A stretch of DNA of 60,000 bases from Polytrichum commune (GCA_950295325.1 OX485806.1:55239169-55299168), one strand, 5' to 3'. Positions 23,311 to 35,515 are shown, numbered from the stretch's first letter. The notes: a model not told the origin generated them from the sequence alone. Numbers and translations: made by a program.

Positions 23311-23733
23311 TTAACGACGAAGACGCTTATGGGACCCTTTGCCATTATTGTCACCATCATTGTTATGACAATGGTCCAACCCTAAACTATGAACTACAGT
23401 GCATCCTGCTGAACCAAGTTTCTGTCGTTTGGGACGTGGGGGACGTAGAGATCTAGAGTACGTGCCCGGTTTAATAACACCTACTCTAGAATAGACATGA
23501 GTCTGTAAAGTAGACTTGTCCTCTATCAAGGTTGCATCATCTGCCTGCAAAGATGGAGTCTGTGGATGTGGAGTGTGAACCACGAACGCCGGAGTAACTG
23601 AGCAGTCAGGTGGGTTGGCAATCTTCATGTTGTTGAGGTCTGCAAAACCATCGATGGACAACGTGGTGTGAATTTGAGATGAACTATAAGAACCTAAAGG
23701 AGCAAGGCTTGGGAGACTTGAGTTAGTACCCAT
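23311..23733 (-). CDS. Possible upstream exon or ORF with nuclear-localisation-like motifs
   Basis: Open from an ATG at 23733 (MGTNSSLPSLAPLGSYSSS) to a stop at 23311. Ser/Thr/Pro-rich, with PPRPKRQKLG and GSHKRLRR at the end, both like nuclear localisation signals. It lies 350 bp upstream of the SWIM transposase-like ORF on the same strand, so it could be a first exon or a second small protein of the same element. No known domain. Confidence 0.35.
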   Translation of the reverse strand: MGTNSSLPSLAPLGSYSSSQIHTTLSIDGFADLNNMKIANPPDCSVTPAFVVHTPHPQTPSLQADDATLIEDKSTLQTHVYSRVGVIKPGTYSRSLRPPRPKRQKLGSAGCTVVHSLGLDHCHNNDGDNNGKGSHKRLRR

Positions 23734-24100
23734 TGGAGAAGAATATGATGAGATGACATGAAGGAATGGGTACAAGTAATCGGGTAATATATACACCTAG
23801 GGTAGACACCAATGCTCGAATCTATGAGAACTTGTTACATCAATTAATAATCAACAACTTGTAAATTCAGGACAAGCTGTTTCATCAAGGATTAGAATGT
23901 ACTACCACAATAGCCACCAAATATCTGACATGGCATATCTTGATTAGACTTTAGCGCCGCCTTTTTAAGTGTATTATTGCAGTGAGGATTAACCCTACAT
24001 TAATTTAAGAAACCGTAGATTAATTTTCTAAATCAAATGATTGCGCATGGATGTTAATTATGACATACTAGACAATGATATATAAGATCTGTTTGATTCA

Positions 24101-24433
24101 GTGTTGGTAGAGATGATCACTAGGTTGAGAGCGAGAGCAGATCAAGAAATTAAGAGGACTATTGAAAAACAGAGGCGTATTGAGAGAAGGCAAAGGTTAG
24201 AATCAAGAGAGAGCTTAGAAACGCCGTACAACTTGCGGACAACAATGGGTAGAAGAGGGGTTAATTCTTCCAGGGGTACAGGTAGAGGTTCAAAAAGGGA
24301 AAAGACGTTTGATGTCGCAGCGGTAGCTCCCATCGTTTTATTTCCTGTATCAGAGGAAGACCACCAAGTTGACAAAGGGGGCAGTGAGGTGTTGTTTATC
24401 TGCATTCCTAATGTTAACCACTCTCACGGATAG
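24101..24433 (+). CDS. Hypothetical basic ORF
   Basis: 110 codons. The first 40 residues are strongly charged (RLRARADQEIKRTIEKQRRI-ERRQRLESR), probably a helix or coiled coil, followed by a Gly/Arg-rich stretch (RRGVNSSRGTGRGSKREK). No family recognised. It could be a chance reading. Confidence 0.25.
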   Translation: MLVEMITRLRARADQEIKRTIEKQRRIERRQRLESRESLETPYNLRTTMGRRGVNSSRGTGRGSKREKTFDVAAVAPIVLFPVSEEDHQVDKGGSEVLFICIPNVNHSHG

Positions 24434-25039
24434 TTAGAACAATTGAGACCCATTTGCTTCCCTTTATGTAGATTTTTTTATCTTTGGTGATGGAATGTAA
24501 CTAGGATTTGGCTTGGGCATCTGGAACAGGGAGTGACGCAAACACAGCTTCAACCTGGGGCAGCCTCGAGTGCCTCAACATCAGATCATAGTGAGCAGCA
24601 GATTTGTGAAGAATGTTTTCAATTGGTGACTTTTAGGGTTTTGGGTTTAGGGTAATGTTTATTTCAAATGCCAACAATTTATTAGGCCAACTTCTTAGCT
24701 AATGAGGACAGGACATATCCACTTAACAAAGCCTTGGAGATTTCGATGGGGACGCTGAGGTTGCTGAGTTAAGCCTAGGATAATTTGATCGCAACGCTGA
24801 TGTGGTAGATCTTTGCGAAGGGAGCATGGATAATGAGGAGAGGCACTTCGGGGAAGAGGTAGGCTTTCCCACATTCCCACACCCCGTAGGGTTCGAAGAT
24901 CGAAGGTGTAACCTAAAATTGTACTATCAGACCCGAGAGAGACTTTCTGAGCTTGTTTATCCATATCGGTGCCGAGGGGGACATTTGAGGAATCCAAGTC
25001 AATTCGGTGGTCTGAAATGGGCGAAGTAAGCTTATTTTG
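24434..25039. other. Spacer before the tandem array
   Basis: No gene. Short overlapping ORFs on both strands at 24.7-25.0 kb have no recognisable features. The repeat array begins near 25040. Confidence 0.35.
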
Positions 25040-28000
25040 CATGTTTCCGAGTTAGGAATTAGGGGTTTGAATCATATGTGAGGCAGTTAGATTGAAATTC
25101 ATGTGGGTGTCTCGGTCCCGAGATAGCTACTCGGAGGGGTTCTGAAATGGTCTGAAATTGTCATATTAAGCTTAGTATGCGTGTTTCTTACTTAGAAAGT
25201 AGGGGTCTGAATCAAATGTGGGGTAGTTAGATTGAACTTCATGTGGGTGTCTCGATCCCGAGATAGCTACTGGGAAGGGTATGAGGTGGTCTGAAATGGT
25301 CTCATTAAGATTAGTTTGCATGTTTATGAGTTAGAGATTAGGGGTCTTAGGTGGTCTGAAATGGTCTGGAATGGTCCGATTAAGCTTAGTTTGCATGTTA
25401 CTTAGTTAGATAGTAGGGTCTGAATCATATGTGGGGCAGTTAGATTGAACTTCATTTGGGTGTCTCGGTCCCGAGATAGCTACTGGGAGGGGTATTAGGT
25501 GGTTAGGGATGGTTTTGAGTTAGAGATTAGGGGTCTTAGGTGGTCTGAAATGGTCTGAAATAGTCATATTAAGCTTAGTTTGCATGTTACTTAGTTAGAT
25601 AGTAGGGGTCTGAATCATATGTGAGGCAGTTAGATTGAACTTCATTTGGGTGTCTCGGTCCCGAGACAACTGCAAAGAGGGGTATTAGGTGGTTAGAAAT
25701 GGTCTGATTAAGCTTAGTTTGCATGTTTCTGAGTTAGAGATTAGGGGTGTGAATCATATGTGGGGCAATTAGATTGAACTTCATTTGGGTGTCTCGGTCC
25801 CGAGACAACTGCAAGGAGGGTTATTAGGTGGTTAGAAATGGTCATATTAAGCTTAGTTTGCATGTTTGTGAGTTAGAAATTAGGGGTCTTAGGTGGTTTG
25901 AAATGGTCTGGAATGGTCCGATTAAGCTTAGTTTGCATGTTACTTAGTTAGATAGTAGGGGTCTGAATCATATGTAAGGCAGTTAGATTGAACTTCATTT
26001 GGGTGTCTCGGTGCCGAGATAGGTACTGGGAGGGGTATTAAGTGGTTAGAAATGGTCATATTAAGCTTAGTTTGCATGTTTCTGAGTTAGAAATTAGGGG
26101 TCTTAGGTGGTCTGAAATGGTCTGAAATGGTCACATTAAGCTTAGTTTGCATGTTTGTGAGTTAGAGATTAGGGGTCTGAATCGTATGTGGGGCAGTTAG
26201 ATTGAACTTCATTTGGGTGTCTCGGTGCCGAGATAACTACTGGGAGCAATGAATGGGTAGTGCCGGCAATTAGTTACGAGCTAGCCGGTTGATTTTGAGA
26301 ATTTCCGAATGCAATTGGAAAGTTTAGGCAGCGGTTCCGGAAGAAAATGAAGGTTGACGGAAAGGGGCCGATTAGAAAAATAAAATGCCGGCATTTCGGC
26401 AAGCTTCCCTTGAGTATCTACGGCAAATTGCCGATTGAGAAAAAAAATTCACGGCGGGCAGCCTACCAAATATATATATTTTAGGTAAGGATTTCAATAC
26501 TATGCATAGTTGGAGACTATGCCTTGTTGGCTTGTGGTTTAGGCCCTTTACGGTTAGAGTGGCTTGTGGTATAGGGCTCCCCTTGCTTCCCTAAACCTGC
26601 TTTGACTCCGTAGTAGTGGAGGTTCCATTTTCGTTGTTGGTTTCACAAACAAACACTTGACCCTAAATTTGTTGTTACTTCTGTGAGAGAGTTGTTGTGT
26701 CGTTGTAGTACCTGTGTGATTTGTGAAATCTATGAGTTGTGATACCTGTGAGCGGAGAAACCTGTGTGAGCGGCGAACCCATAACCATTGCTTCAAAGCC
26801 ACCAGACATCCTTAAAGAAAGAAAAAGACGGAGAAGAAGAAGGAGTTGGAGCGGGCGCGGGCCGGGCGAGGCGGTGCGGTTCGTTTCGTTTTGTTCTTCA
26901 GCTTTCTTTTTCTTTGAGTTGTGAGTATGAGTGTCTCGAGACCGAGACACTATTTTTGGAACAAATTTGTGTGTAAAAAGTGTATTATGATATGAGGATA
27001 GATAGGTCTGAAATGATTTCTTAGTTGTGAGTATGAGTGTCTCGGGACCGAGACAGCTTCAAGGAGGGGTATTATGTCGCAACCCTTGCTAGCCCCCATT
27101 GACCATCTTGCCAATTTTCATTCCTAGCAAAGGTTACGAGCGCTAACCCTTCGCATTCCGCCATGCTAATGGTTAGCTCCTCCTACCCCGGACCTATACT
27201 TCATAGGAGGGAACCAACCCTCCTACTTTGCTTTCGGGACTCACCCCTTAATCGGTAACCCATTTCCCAAATGTGGACTTCCATCCATGGAAGTCCAATC
27301 CTATGTTGATCATCGCATTGCCGGAGCAACACTACAACAACCCGAACCATACTAGGCAACTATGGCCTCACATTGGCCCAAAGCCCATGGAGGCCATGCC
27401 GTTCGGCCTCGGGTGGGTGAGGCCACACCACCTCACCCATATAAGCCTCTAGGACTTCACGCGGGGCCCCTACCCCACCGTCAACCAACCTCTTGTCTCT
27501 CTACCAAGAGTTGGGGCCAAGTGGACATTTTCCTTTAGCTGCTGGGCCTAGAACCCCCCCAGCAGCTTCAGACCATCATAACTTCCTTGTATGATGTCTG
27601 ATCAGAACAACCAACCACTCCATCCTCATCTACGCTTCACGTAGATGCCGATGGACTCCTCACTTGCCCCATTTGAGCACGTTTTGAGGAAGTTATGCCT
27701 GTTTGAACCTTGGCAGTCCCGGGAATCACTCCCAGGCACTGCTGTACCAGGGCGCTGTCCCGGGACAGCGCCCCACTCAAATGGCCATAACTCCTAGCTC
27801 ACACCTCCGATTGAGGTGTTCTTGAGCTTTCTAGAATCACCACGCCATGAGCTACGCATAACTCATGGCCTTACCCTTGTGCCTCCTAATCTTCGTGGGT
27901 GGGAGGCGTTTCCAACGCCCGGGGCCCTCACCCACACTAGGATCACTTGGGCCCTCTCACCAACGGCGCCACAAGTCCCGGGTGTCACTCCGGGGTCCCC

Positions 28001-28710
28001 CCTTGTGCCCATGGTGTTTAGGGCACTCCTCATGAAGAGGTGCGCGACATATTAGGTGGTAAGAAATGGTCAGATTAAGCTTAGTTTGCATGTTTCTGAG
28101 TTAGAGATTAGGGGTGTGAATCATATGTGGGGCAGTTAGTTTGAACTTCATTCGGGTGTCTGGGTCCCGAGACAGCTGCAAGGAGGGTTATTAGGAGGTT
28201 AGAAATTGTCATATTAAGCTTAGGTTGCAGGTTTGTGAGTTAAAAATTAGGGGTCTTAGGTGGTTAGAAATTGTCATATTAAGCTTAGTTTGCATGTTTG
28301 TGAGTTAGAAAATAGGGGTCTGAATCATATGTGAGGCAGTTAGATAGAACTTCATTTGGGTGTCTCGGTCCCGAGATAGCTGCAAGGAGGGGTCTTAGGT
28401 GGTTAGAAATTGTCATATTAAGCTTCGTTTGCATGTTTGTGAGTTAGAAATTAAGGGTCTTAGGTGGTCTGAAATGGTCATATTAAGCTTAGTTTGCATG
28501 TTTGTGAGTTAGAAAGTAGGGGTCTGAATCATATGTAAGGCAGTTAGATAGAACTTCATTTGGGTGTCTCGGTCCCGAAACAGCTGCAAGGAGGGGTCTT
28601 AGGTGGTTAGAAATGGTCTGATTAAGCTTAGTTTGCATGTTTCTGAGTTAGAGATTAGGGGTCTTAGGTGGTTTGAAATGGTCATATTAAGCTTGGTTTG
28701 CATGTATGGT
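25040..28710 (+). repeat. Tandem array with TCTCGG-N2-CCGAGA palindrome, interrupted by a solo LTR
   Basis: Imperfect units of about 100-220 bp built from three modules: GAATCATATGTGGGGCAGTT-AGATTGAACTTCATTTGGG, then TGTCTCGGTCCCGAGATAGC-TACTGGGAGGGGTATTAGG, then ATTAAGCTTAGTTTGCATG with a GAGTTAGAAATTAGGGGTC tail. Modules are lost or doubled between units. The array runs 25040-26240 and 28055-28710. Between them lie 26.25-27.07 kb of mostly unique DNA (with the palindrome again near 26932 and 27040) and a solo LTR. A further piece of the same array is at 53145-53430. Confidence 0.88.
27075..28049 (+). mobile_element. Solo LTR (TGTCGC family), TSD TATTA
   Basis: Starts TGTCGCAACCCTTGC and ends GGTGCGCGACA, 975 bp. 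It is flanked by exact 5-bp duplications TATTA (27070-27074 and 28050-28054), and the target GGGGTATTAGGTGG is a normal module of the array. No internal coding region or PBS follows, so it is a solo LTR formed by LTR-LTR recombination. Near identity to 37992-38964 suggests both are fairly recent. Confidence 0.9.
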
Positions 28711-28849
28711 ATACATTATGCGATGTATTAGCAATGCCAGCCCGATTTTCAATGAAATGTTGTTACACGCTGTATAACTTGTTTACACATAGAGAGTATC
28801 GAACCTGCAAGTTGAGAACAACGCAAAGGATATTGTTCTGGTGTTTCTC

Positions 28850-29440
28850 AGGTTTCTATGGAAAAATCTGAAGATGGGCAAGATGAAGATGAAGAGGGGC
28901 TTGGAGATAGAGATCCATATGAAGGTGATGAAGATGATATCAGGACTCGACAGAAACTTAACTCCGTTGCCACGATTTCTCGACTGAGAGTCCAACCCCT
29001 GAGGTCGTCAAGGTTCCATATTCCCTTGTGCAGAATGTTGGCCATGCCTATGGTGAGGCCAACTCTCTCAAGTGATCTTGCTAAATTGGAGCAGGAGTTT
29101 GTCCATGGGTATAGAGAGGGTGCCTCAGTATTTTATGTCACAATAACGGATGAAGAAGGCATGAGGTGACTGAAGCGCATAAGACATCGTGGGGTCCCAT
29201 TTGGAGTGCCAAAAATGAAGAATTCAACTCCTTTCTTTAGTCCGTTCTGGAGTTAGCAAATTTTAAGAATTTGATGTTTTTTTGTTTGTGACGGGAACCA
29301 TAGGCGGCAGGCTTGTCTCAATCATATTCAAAGACTTCACAAAACCGAAGAGGCCTGGCATTGTTCGGTGGATAGCATCCTACTTGACATGAAGGGGAAA
29401 ATTGGCGTTGTTATGCAAGTTATGCATAACATCAACAAGT
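28850..29440 (+). pseudogene. Methyltransferase-like gene, N-terminal exons
   Basis: After an acceptor (TTTCTCAG) the reading runs MEKSEDGQDEDEEG, acidic, then RLRVQPLRSSRFHIPLCRML, AMPMVRPTLSSDLAKLEQEF and VHGYREGASVFYVTITDEEG. The frame then shifts to HEVTEAHKTSWGPIWSAKNE and ANFKNLMFF. A run of seven T at about 29278 breaks it again before VCDGNHRRQACLNHIQRLH, EEAWHCSVDSILLDM and MHNINK. It ends at a GTAAGT donor near 29439. The phrase CDGNHR resembles a ParB/nuclease-type motif, so the N-terminal half may be a ParB-like module. Two frameshifts point to a pseudogene. Confidence 0.5.
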
Positions 29441-29535
29441 AAGTTTTCATTATGTAATGTTTTCATCTATGTACACTACTTTGAATCTACAAATATTATG
29501 ATGTGCTAATGTTTACTCTATGATTGTTGATTGTA

Positions 29536-29737
29536 GACATACTGAAGACTCTCATATCAAGACCAACACAGTTCACACTCTTTTTAGGGTGCAAAAATAT
29601 GGACTTATGCCGCTCGAACAGTACCAAGACATATTGACTCCAGCGGACATTAAAAGGTGCAAGAATTCTCAAAATAGGAAGAAGACGTGGTATTCATTAA
29701 ATCTACATGTTTTAACGAACTTCATATTCCAGGCATG
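29536..29737 (+). pseudogene. Methyltransferase-like gene, following exon
   Basis: Starts after acceptor TTGATTGTAG. NK of the previous exon plus HTEDSHIKTNTVHTLFRVQK, then YGLMPLEQYQDILTPADIKR and TWYSLNLHVLTNFIFQA, join in phase across the intron at 29439-29535. The exon end has no clear GT donor; a GC donor after ATTCCAG is possible. Function of this middle region is unknown. Confidence 0.5.
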
Positions 29738-30026
29738 ATCTCTAATTTTTTTTATTCCTTCTGTTTCCGTTTGACTCGAAGTGGGAAATTTGGGTTATTA
29801 GACTAAGCTGCTCTGCTCACGTATAAAGACCGCCTGTGTTACTTTTTGTTTTGGCCAGATATCAATTGTTGAATCTCGGGACCGAGATATAGTTTCTGCA
29901 CTAGCTCTGGATGTCGAAATTTCATATGCTTACGTCTTTCCTTCTTGTTATCTATTTCAACATTATATTGCTCTTGATCTACTTCATCATCTTGATGACA
30001 AACTAACTAAGGTAATCCCTTTGCAG

Positions 30027-30220
30027 CACGAACTTGCACAAGCTGCAGATGAGGGTGTTCGTCAACTTGTTGAACAAACGAATGGAGAGGTGTGTGCTGC
30101 TGAGAAAGCAACCGCCATGAAGGTAGCTGCTTCAAAGAGAGCCGAAGCACTTCATAAGAAAACGTCAGAACTAGTTTGTGTGGCAAACCCAGAGTTGACA
30201 GATGGATGGCTTCGAGAGGT
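30027..30220 (+). pseudogene. Methyltransferase-like gene, helical exon
   Basis: Between acceptor TTTGCAG and donor GTATGC it reads HELAQAADEGVRQLVEQTNG, then EKATAMKVAASKRAEALHKK, and CVANPELTDGWLRE. Mostly Ala/Glu/Lys, probably helical or coiled coil. The gene then breaks off; the next matching part is at 49329. The 19 kb between them holds unrelated elements. Confidence 0.45.
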
Positions 30221-30651
30221 ATGCCCACTACTTTAAGACCCATTTTTCATTCCTCAAGTAATAACACTATATTCGGTAATTGGAGACTTTTTGTTGATTA
30301 TGAGACTATATAACGATGCATTTTTCAAAATTGGACCTGTAATGACGACTAAAAATCCCATATGTAGAATGGTATGCTACTATTATTATACATAAAGGCA
30401 TGAAAGTGAACAAAAATGTGAGGCATACATGAAAATAGTTGCGTATGAACTGACAACTCGTTATGAATGGAAGGGAAGATGCGAAGAATGAATGGAAGTT
30501 GAATGAATTAATTGGGATTGAAATACAATTATAATGGAAATACCATCAATGTCTTGAGTAACTTGGAATAGCAAAGAAAGTAAGCACTTAAATATGTTCT
30601 ACACCTAAGCCCATTTAGGGAGTCCGTCCCACTAGTACGCTTCTAGTCACA

Positions 30652-31627
30652 CTAGTCCGACCCATTATTTTTTTTCCGCGGCCTTGTCCTTGTTTTTGGC
30701 AGCCTCCATGGCCCTGAAAATCTCCGGCCCGCGGCTATAACCGTCCTTGTTGACAGACCCGTAATACACGCCGTTCTTCCAAGTTTCTGGACGCGCTCCC
30801 GAATTGTGGGGAGTGGTATTGTGAGTGGAATACGAGTGCGTTTGCGAGAGGGAATGTCTTGTGCTACGGCGGAGGGCCAAACAACGATCGGACTCCGATG
30901 ATGCGGCCTTGAGGGCGTGCCTATCCAAGGAGGACGTGGAGGAGGGCTGGGCACCAAGCGAGCGGGTAGCCACCTGCGAAACAACGTCATAGGAAGATAA
31001 GAATAGGAATGGAGTGGGGAAAATAATGAGGGCGGTTTGGGATGGGCGCTCGTAAAGAGAACGGCACGCAAATGGAAGACAAGGGAAGCAAAAGCGGGAA
31101 AGGGGTTTAGGGTTGAGGAGGGCACCTTGGCTTTGGGGACATCCATGCGGGGAACGGTGGGAACGAGGGGGGCGTCGACGGGAGCATCCGGAGCCGATGG
31201 AAATATTGCACTGTTGGATGGCGGGGGGGGAGTTGAGGCGTGGAGGGCCCACGATCGCGGAGGACATTGCGGGGGGAGGAACGGAGTCGGCGGGGGAGGT
31301 GTGGCAACGGGGGCCTTCCATGCGGAGACGCCGGCTCAGACCTCGACGAGCGACGCCGTCGTCCTTAGAGGGCGAGAGGTGCCCCAAACGAACGAGCGTC
31401 CGTTTCTCCTTGGAGAGGGGGGAGGGCGATGGGGCGTACGCGCGGGGGACAAGTGCTGGGGGCGGGCTGTTGACGACGCCGTCGTCGATGCCCACGTCGC
31501 GGGAGTAATCCACGGCCGATGCCGCGTCGACCGCCGAGAAGTGGTAGAGGGATGGCATTTGGAAGTCCGTGACTTCGCGGGAAGGGGAGGGAGGGGGCGA
31601 GAGGGGACGGGAAGGGCCGTCGACCAC
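30652..31627 (-). CDS. Proline/serine-rich hypothetical protein with probable intron
   Basis: GC-rich open stretch of 320 codons. A likely intron is removed from CAAG|GTGCCC (about 31130) to TTTCGCAG|GTGG (about 30975), joining PRMDVPKAK to VATRSLGAQPSS. The C-terminal part ends ARPETWKNGVYYGSVNKDGY, FRAMEAAKNKDKAAEKK, a Lys-rich tail. It lies just downstream, on the same strand, of the FCP1-like segment at 31764-32243 and could be part of that gene or a separate one. No domain recognised; the opposite strand also reads open here because of high GC. Confidence 0.4.
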
Positions 31628-31763
31628 GGGGGCGTCGCATATGGGGGCAGACTATGGGCAAGAACAAGAACAAGAACAATTACAACAACAAAAGACATCC
31701 AAAAACGAAGCAAACATTAGTAAATGTGAACCACATGATACAAAGCAAAGACATGGAGGCATT

Positions 31764-32243
31764 TCAAATCAATTTATTGAGTTTGGCGAGCCTCATGATG
31801 TTCTTGAATACATTATCGCGGGGGCTTAGCGCCGCATTGCCAAAGGGGTTGGACCTAACAAAAAATGGGATGCTACCGGCGTGGAGCACGAGCCTTCTAA
31901 GGTAGGGGGCTAGCCTATCGACAAAAAATGTGTCTTGCCTATCGCTGGTCCAAGTGTCCGGGAAGATGACGTTGCCCGGGGGGTTCAAGACACTCTTGGT
32001 GGGGCTGTCGTCGATAAACGGTGTTCTCTGAAGTCGGCCACCACCCGTGCGGCGTCCTTTGCAGACAGGGGACGCCTCGCCAGAGTCTCGAGCAGAGGAC
32101 CTTGAGGAACTGTTGTCCTCCGCCCCGACCGCCAAACTTGGGCACCGGTTGATGTGGTACTTTTGGGCCACCCCCTTTCGAGGGAGCCTAAAAGTATCAC
32201 ACAAGCCCTTCGGTGAAGGTGGCCTGCATTTGCAGGCGCCCAA
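31764..32243 (-). pseudogene. FCP1/HAD-phosphatase-like gene, C-terminal exon
   Basis: Reads QRTPFIDDSPTKSVLNPPGN, then VIFPDTWTSDRQDTFFVDRL, APYLRRLVLHAGSIPFFVRS and NPFGNAALSPRD. The FIDDSPxKxxxNPxN pattern is motif IV of the FCP1-type HAD phosphatases (LIDDSPxxxxxxxxN), where the double Asp binds magnesium. The upstream 70 residues (Cys/Ser/Arg-rich) do not resemble the family and may be in the wrong frame. The stop at 31764 follows KLNKLI. The N-terminal exon with motif I is at 35144-35515, 2.9 kb away. Confidence 0.55.
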
Positions 32244-35103
32244 GCCGAACTCGGATGATAGGTGTATAACGTGAGTAGTTAGATTTTTAAGGGAGATTAA
32301 ATATGCGTCGTAGTACCTCCGGAGGTTGGGCCTTAGTTTTTTACTAGTGTGGCTTTAAACTCCACTAACCAATTTCATATCTAGTTCTAACCTTAACCTA
32401 CAACCTATTCTACGCGCAGACGCACCAGCCTTGAAACCAAGGCAATCATAATTTGTGAATTGGGATGGTTATGATACACCCAACCAGGTGTGACTTATAC
32501 CACCCTAGCTCAACGAACGGAATAACCACAATTTGATGGACCATTCAATTATTCATATTTCTTTATTTAGTTCTATTTAGTTTTCTAAGCGAGGGAACTT
32601 GGCCTAAGTCCCACCCTTCACACAAATTCCTTCTTAATTACTTACGTTTGTCTGTACGTCCTAACTCACTACATTAACATATTAGGCATCACCCCTTACC
32701 TGGTTGGTGCACCCCTTACCTCGGAACCTTCTAAGGCCTCGTGCAGGTTCTTTGAAGGTCAAGTAACATCTCAAACCCTTCGGACATCAATGGTTCGAAG
32801 GGTGGTGTCACTCTACCGAGTTAAGTTTCCGATTCGGGTCTCTTGCCAACAAGGGTTTACGATTTATTTTGTATGTTTTGATTGTTAAATGTGTTTACAC
32901 TGGATAGACCACGAAATGCAACTCAATGGGACCAGGGTGACGGGCAACCTGTAGGTTCAACCTGTTGCGCAATCTTCATAAATTGGGGCCATTACTCCCA
33001 ATCTATGGGGCCAACAACATAATAGTGGATTCGCGGTTCATTAACCCCACCTTTCCACCAACAACATTAAGAGTGGTTATATCGGTGATTAATCCGAGTT
33101 ACCACACACAAAACTTGCTAATAAATGAAGCTACTACCACAAAACATACCAAGGGCCCCGAAAACAATGGAGTTGGGTATTCCTTTGGTGGTCAAGTGGT
33201 CAAGCCACTTGACCTTACGAGATAGGTGAGTGGGTTTAGAGATACGTACCTTAGCCGCGCTCCCTCCAACCCTAAATGGAAAGCTAGCGTTAGTAAATTT
33301 ACCTTAATTCTCCTCCGTTGATTTGAGCTCGATGGAGGCCGAGCCGCTACCTCCTTCCTTGCTCCACTTCCCTAGCGTCGACCTTGCCTCCGTCTTTGTA
33401 ACTAGTTTGGTAGTAAGCGTACCTTAGTTAACAATTAAAATATAAAGTATTTATTTTGCACTATAATTTAATCCTAAGAATAATATTTATACTTAGTGCA
33501 CCTAATTATCTTTCCAATGATCTAAAAATCACTCTAATCGGATAAGAAATGCAAAAGTTATGAGGGTTGGAAGTGTGAGGTCGATTCAACCGACCCTTCC
33601 AACCCACCTATCTAACTTCTAACTTCAAAAATTCATAGCACATTCCTTACAACTTGGGTCTAGGCTTTCCTTATACCATTGGAAAGCTATGAATATGTTC
33701 TAACTAGGAAAATTATGACATCAGCAGGTTAAGCGAATAGAAATTCAGCAGACTCCTTGTAACACAGCAGTCATTCAAGAAGGCTTAAACTATGTATCTC
33801 GCCTTCAACAATTCATATCTAATTCAAATCTTATTCAAATCAAACTTTCTATATGACCCTGGAGAGATATTAAAAAGATGTATTTGATAAAAATATGTGA
33901 TTAGAAAGGTAAGCCGAAGTGAACCCAACAGATCCTCTGTAATGCAGCAGTCAACCAAAAGTTCTCAAACTATGTGTCCCATCTTGCACAATTCATATCT
34001 AATTCAAATCATGCTCAAATCAAATGTTCTAAGCCATTTTGGAAAGCTACACAAAAGTTCTACTTGAGAAAAATATAACTTCTTGGAATTAAAATTCCTA
34101 TTGGGCTTGCAGGTCTGATCCAGCAGCCGCTACCCACAAGACTACCCAGTTTTTTCTACTCCATCTTTGAAAATCCATAACTAACTGTCATCTTAACCAA
34201 ATCACAAATGGGAAACGGCTATGGATAGCTATAGGAAATCTCTCTAAGAGAAAAATGATAAGTATCTTATTATAGCTTTTGAACTAAGCTTTCAGGGCAT
34301 TGGCAGATGAGGTCTACAATGCCTCCACTCAAAACTCTACCATCTAACCTACCTCTACAAAAGAATGAATCATTTTGTTCGTGTGTTAATAAACACACAT
34401 TCTAACTAGGAGAGAGAGTAGAGGAGGTTCTCAAGCCTTTCTTTTAGGCCATTGAGAATGCATGCTAAAGGATTTTTTCCTAACTACATTGAAGCAGGGC
34501 TTCGCCCAAGCATTAGAGGAAGAGAGAGAGCTACAAGGTGGAAGGAGGGGTTTTTAAACCCTCTCACAAAAGGGTTGGACCCCTCCTCCACCAGATCCAT
34601 TTTTCAAACCCTTTCCCGAAATTTTGGCTCGAGGGTTTTCCCGGTTGACGTTGCCACCCTCTCGCCGAGGTGGCTCCGACGGGGAACCTAGAAATCTTTC
34701 TAATTTTTCGCCATCGAGTTGGCAAGGGGGCAAGTGGGCAAGTAGCCCCCTTGCTCTCTTTCTTTTTTGTCTTCAAAAGTCTTCAAGCCGATTTTGTCTT
34801 CTTACGTAAAACACCTCCAATAGTCTTGTGTGGCTCACACTAACTAATAAACTAACACTTGCTTAGCTAGCATCTACTAATATTTGCTTAATAGCTAGCA
34901 TCTACTAATATTTGTTTAGCTAGCATCTACTAACATTTGCTTAATAGCTAATTGTTTTTACTAGCTAGCATCTTTTTTCTACTTCATAATCTTCTAGCAC
35001 TACTTAGTTTCATTTTTACCTTCCTTCTTCTAGGCTAAATGCTAAATGAACTAATTTTCCCTAAATTCCCTATCAATTCTAACTTTTAATGCTAACATTC
35101 TAA
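32244..35103. other. Noncoding DNA, probably a long intron filled with LTR-like sequence
   Basis: No gene recognised. 33540-34170 holds three imperfect copies of a 160-180 bp unit containing CAATTCATATCTAATTCAAATC and nearby GCAGTCA, the style of internal LTR repeats in plant retroelements. GA-rich stretches (AGAGAGAGAG) follow at 34.4-34.55 kb. If the two FCP1-like segments belong to one gene, this is its intron. Confidence 0.4.
34857..34965 (+). repeat. Tandem repeat of GCTAGCATCTACTAA, three units
   Basis: Three units of 33-37 bp, each GCTAGCATCTACTAATATTTG plus TTTAG or CTTAATA. A further partial copy follows to about 34975. Confidence 0.8.
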
Positions 35104-35143
35104 CTAAAAGTGATCCCGCAGAGTGGTGGACCATTCAAAGGGT

Positions 35144-35515
35144 TCACAGTTGACCTTTCTCGTCGAGCAGCTCGTCGCAGTCCTCTTGGCCGAGGACGAG
35201 CCACGGGCTCCGGAGATCACGGAACAAGAAGTGGACGATGGGCTCCGTGTTCTCCATGACCATGGAGCTCCACACAATGACGTGAGCGAACTCGACCACC
35301 TCTCGAAGGAAGTCACGCAAGCCGAGACGGGCGCGGACAGCCTTGCGGTTAATGAGGGTGTCGAGCTTGCCATCGTAGTCCCTTTCGTCGGGGTGACGGA
35401 AGGGATGCGTGTGGACCCTTGGGATGTGTTGGGTGTGACACAACACCCCGTTGAGGTCAAAAACGATGAAAGGTTTGTGCCGGGTGGGAGGTCCACTGGT
35501 CGAGGGGTTGCGACC
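35144..35515 (-). pseudogene. FCP1/HAD-phosphatase-like gene, N-terminal exon
   Basis: After acceptor TTCATCACAG the frame reads DPPEIGRNPSTSGPPTRHK, then PFIVFDLNGVLCHT, the DxxG(V/T)L motif I of HAD/FCP1-type phosphatases with DLNG in place of DLDG. Next comes INRKAVRARLGLRDFLREVV, EFAHVIVWSSMVMENTEPIV and HFLFRDL, matching motif II (the S/T in VxxWSS). It ends DCDELLDEKGQL and a stop. A donor AAAG|GTCAAC nearby is weak. The first Asp of the DLN triad is present but the usual second Asp is Asn, as in some plant FCP1-like proteins. Confidence 0.55.

Noticed and set aside
31037-31720. Plus-strand 227-codon ORF in the GC-rich block
   Set aside because: It is the opposite-strand shadow of the Pro/Ser-rich ORF at 30652-31627; high GC keeps several frames open, and the minus reading has better splice signals and composition.
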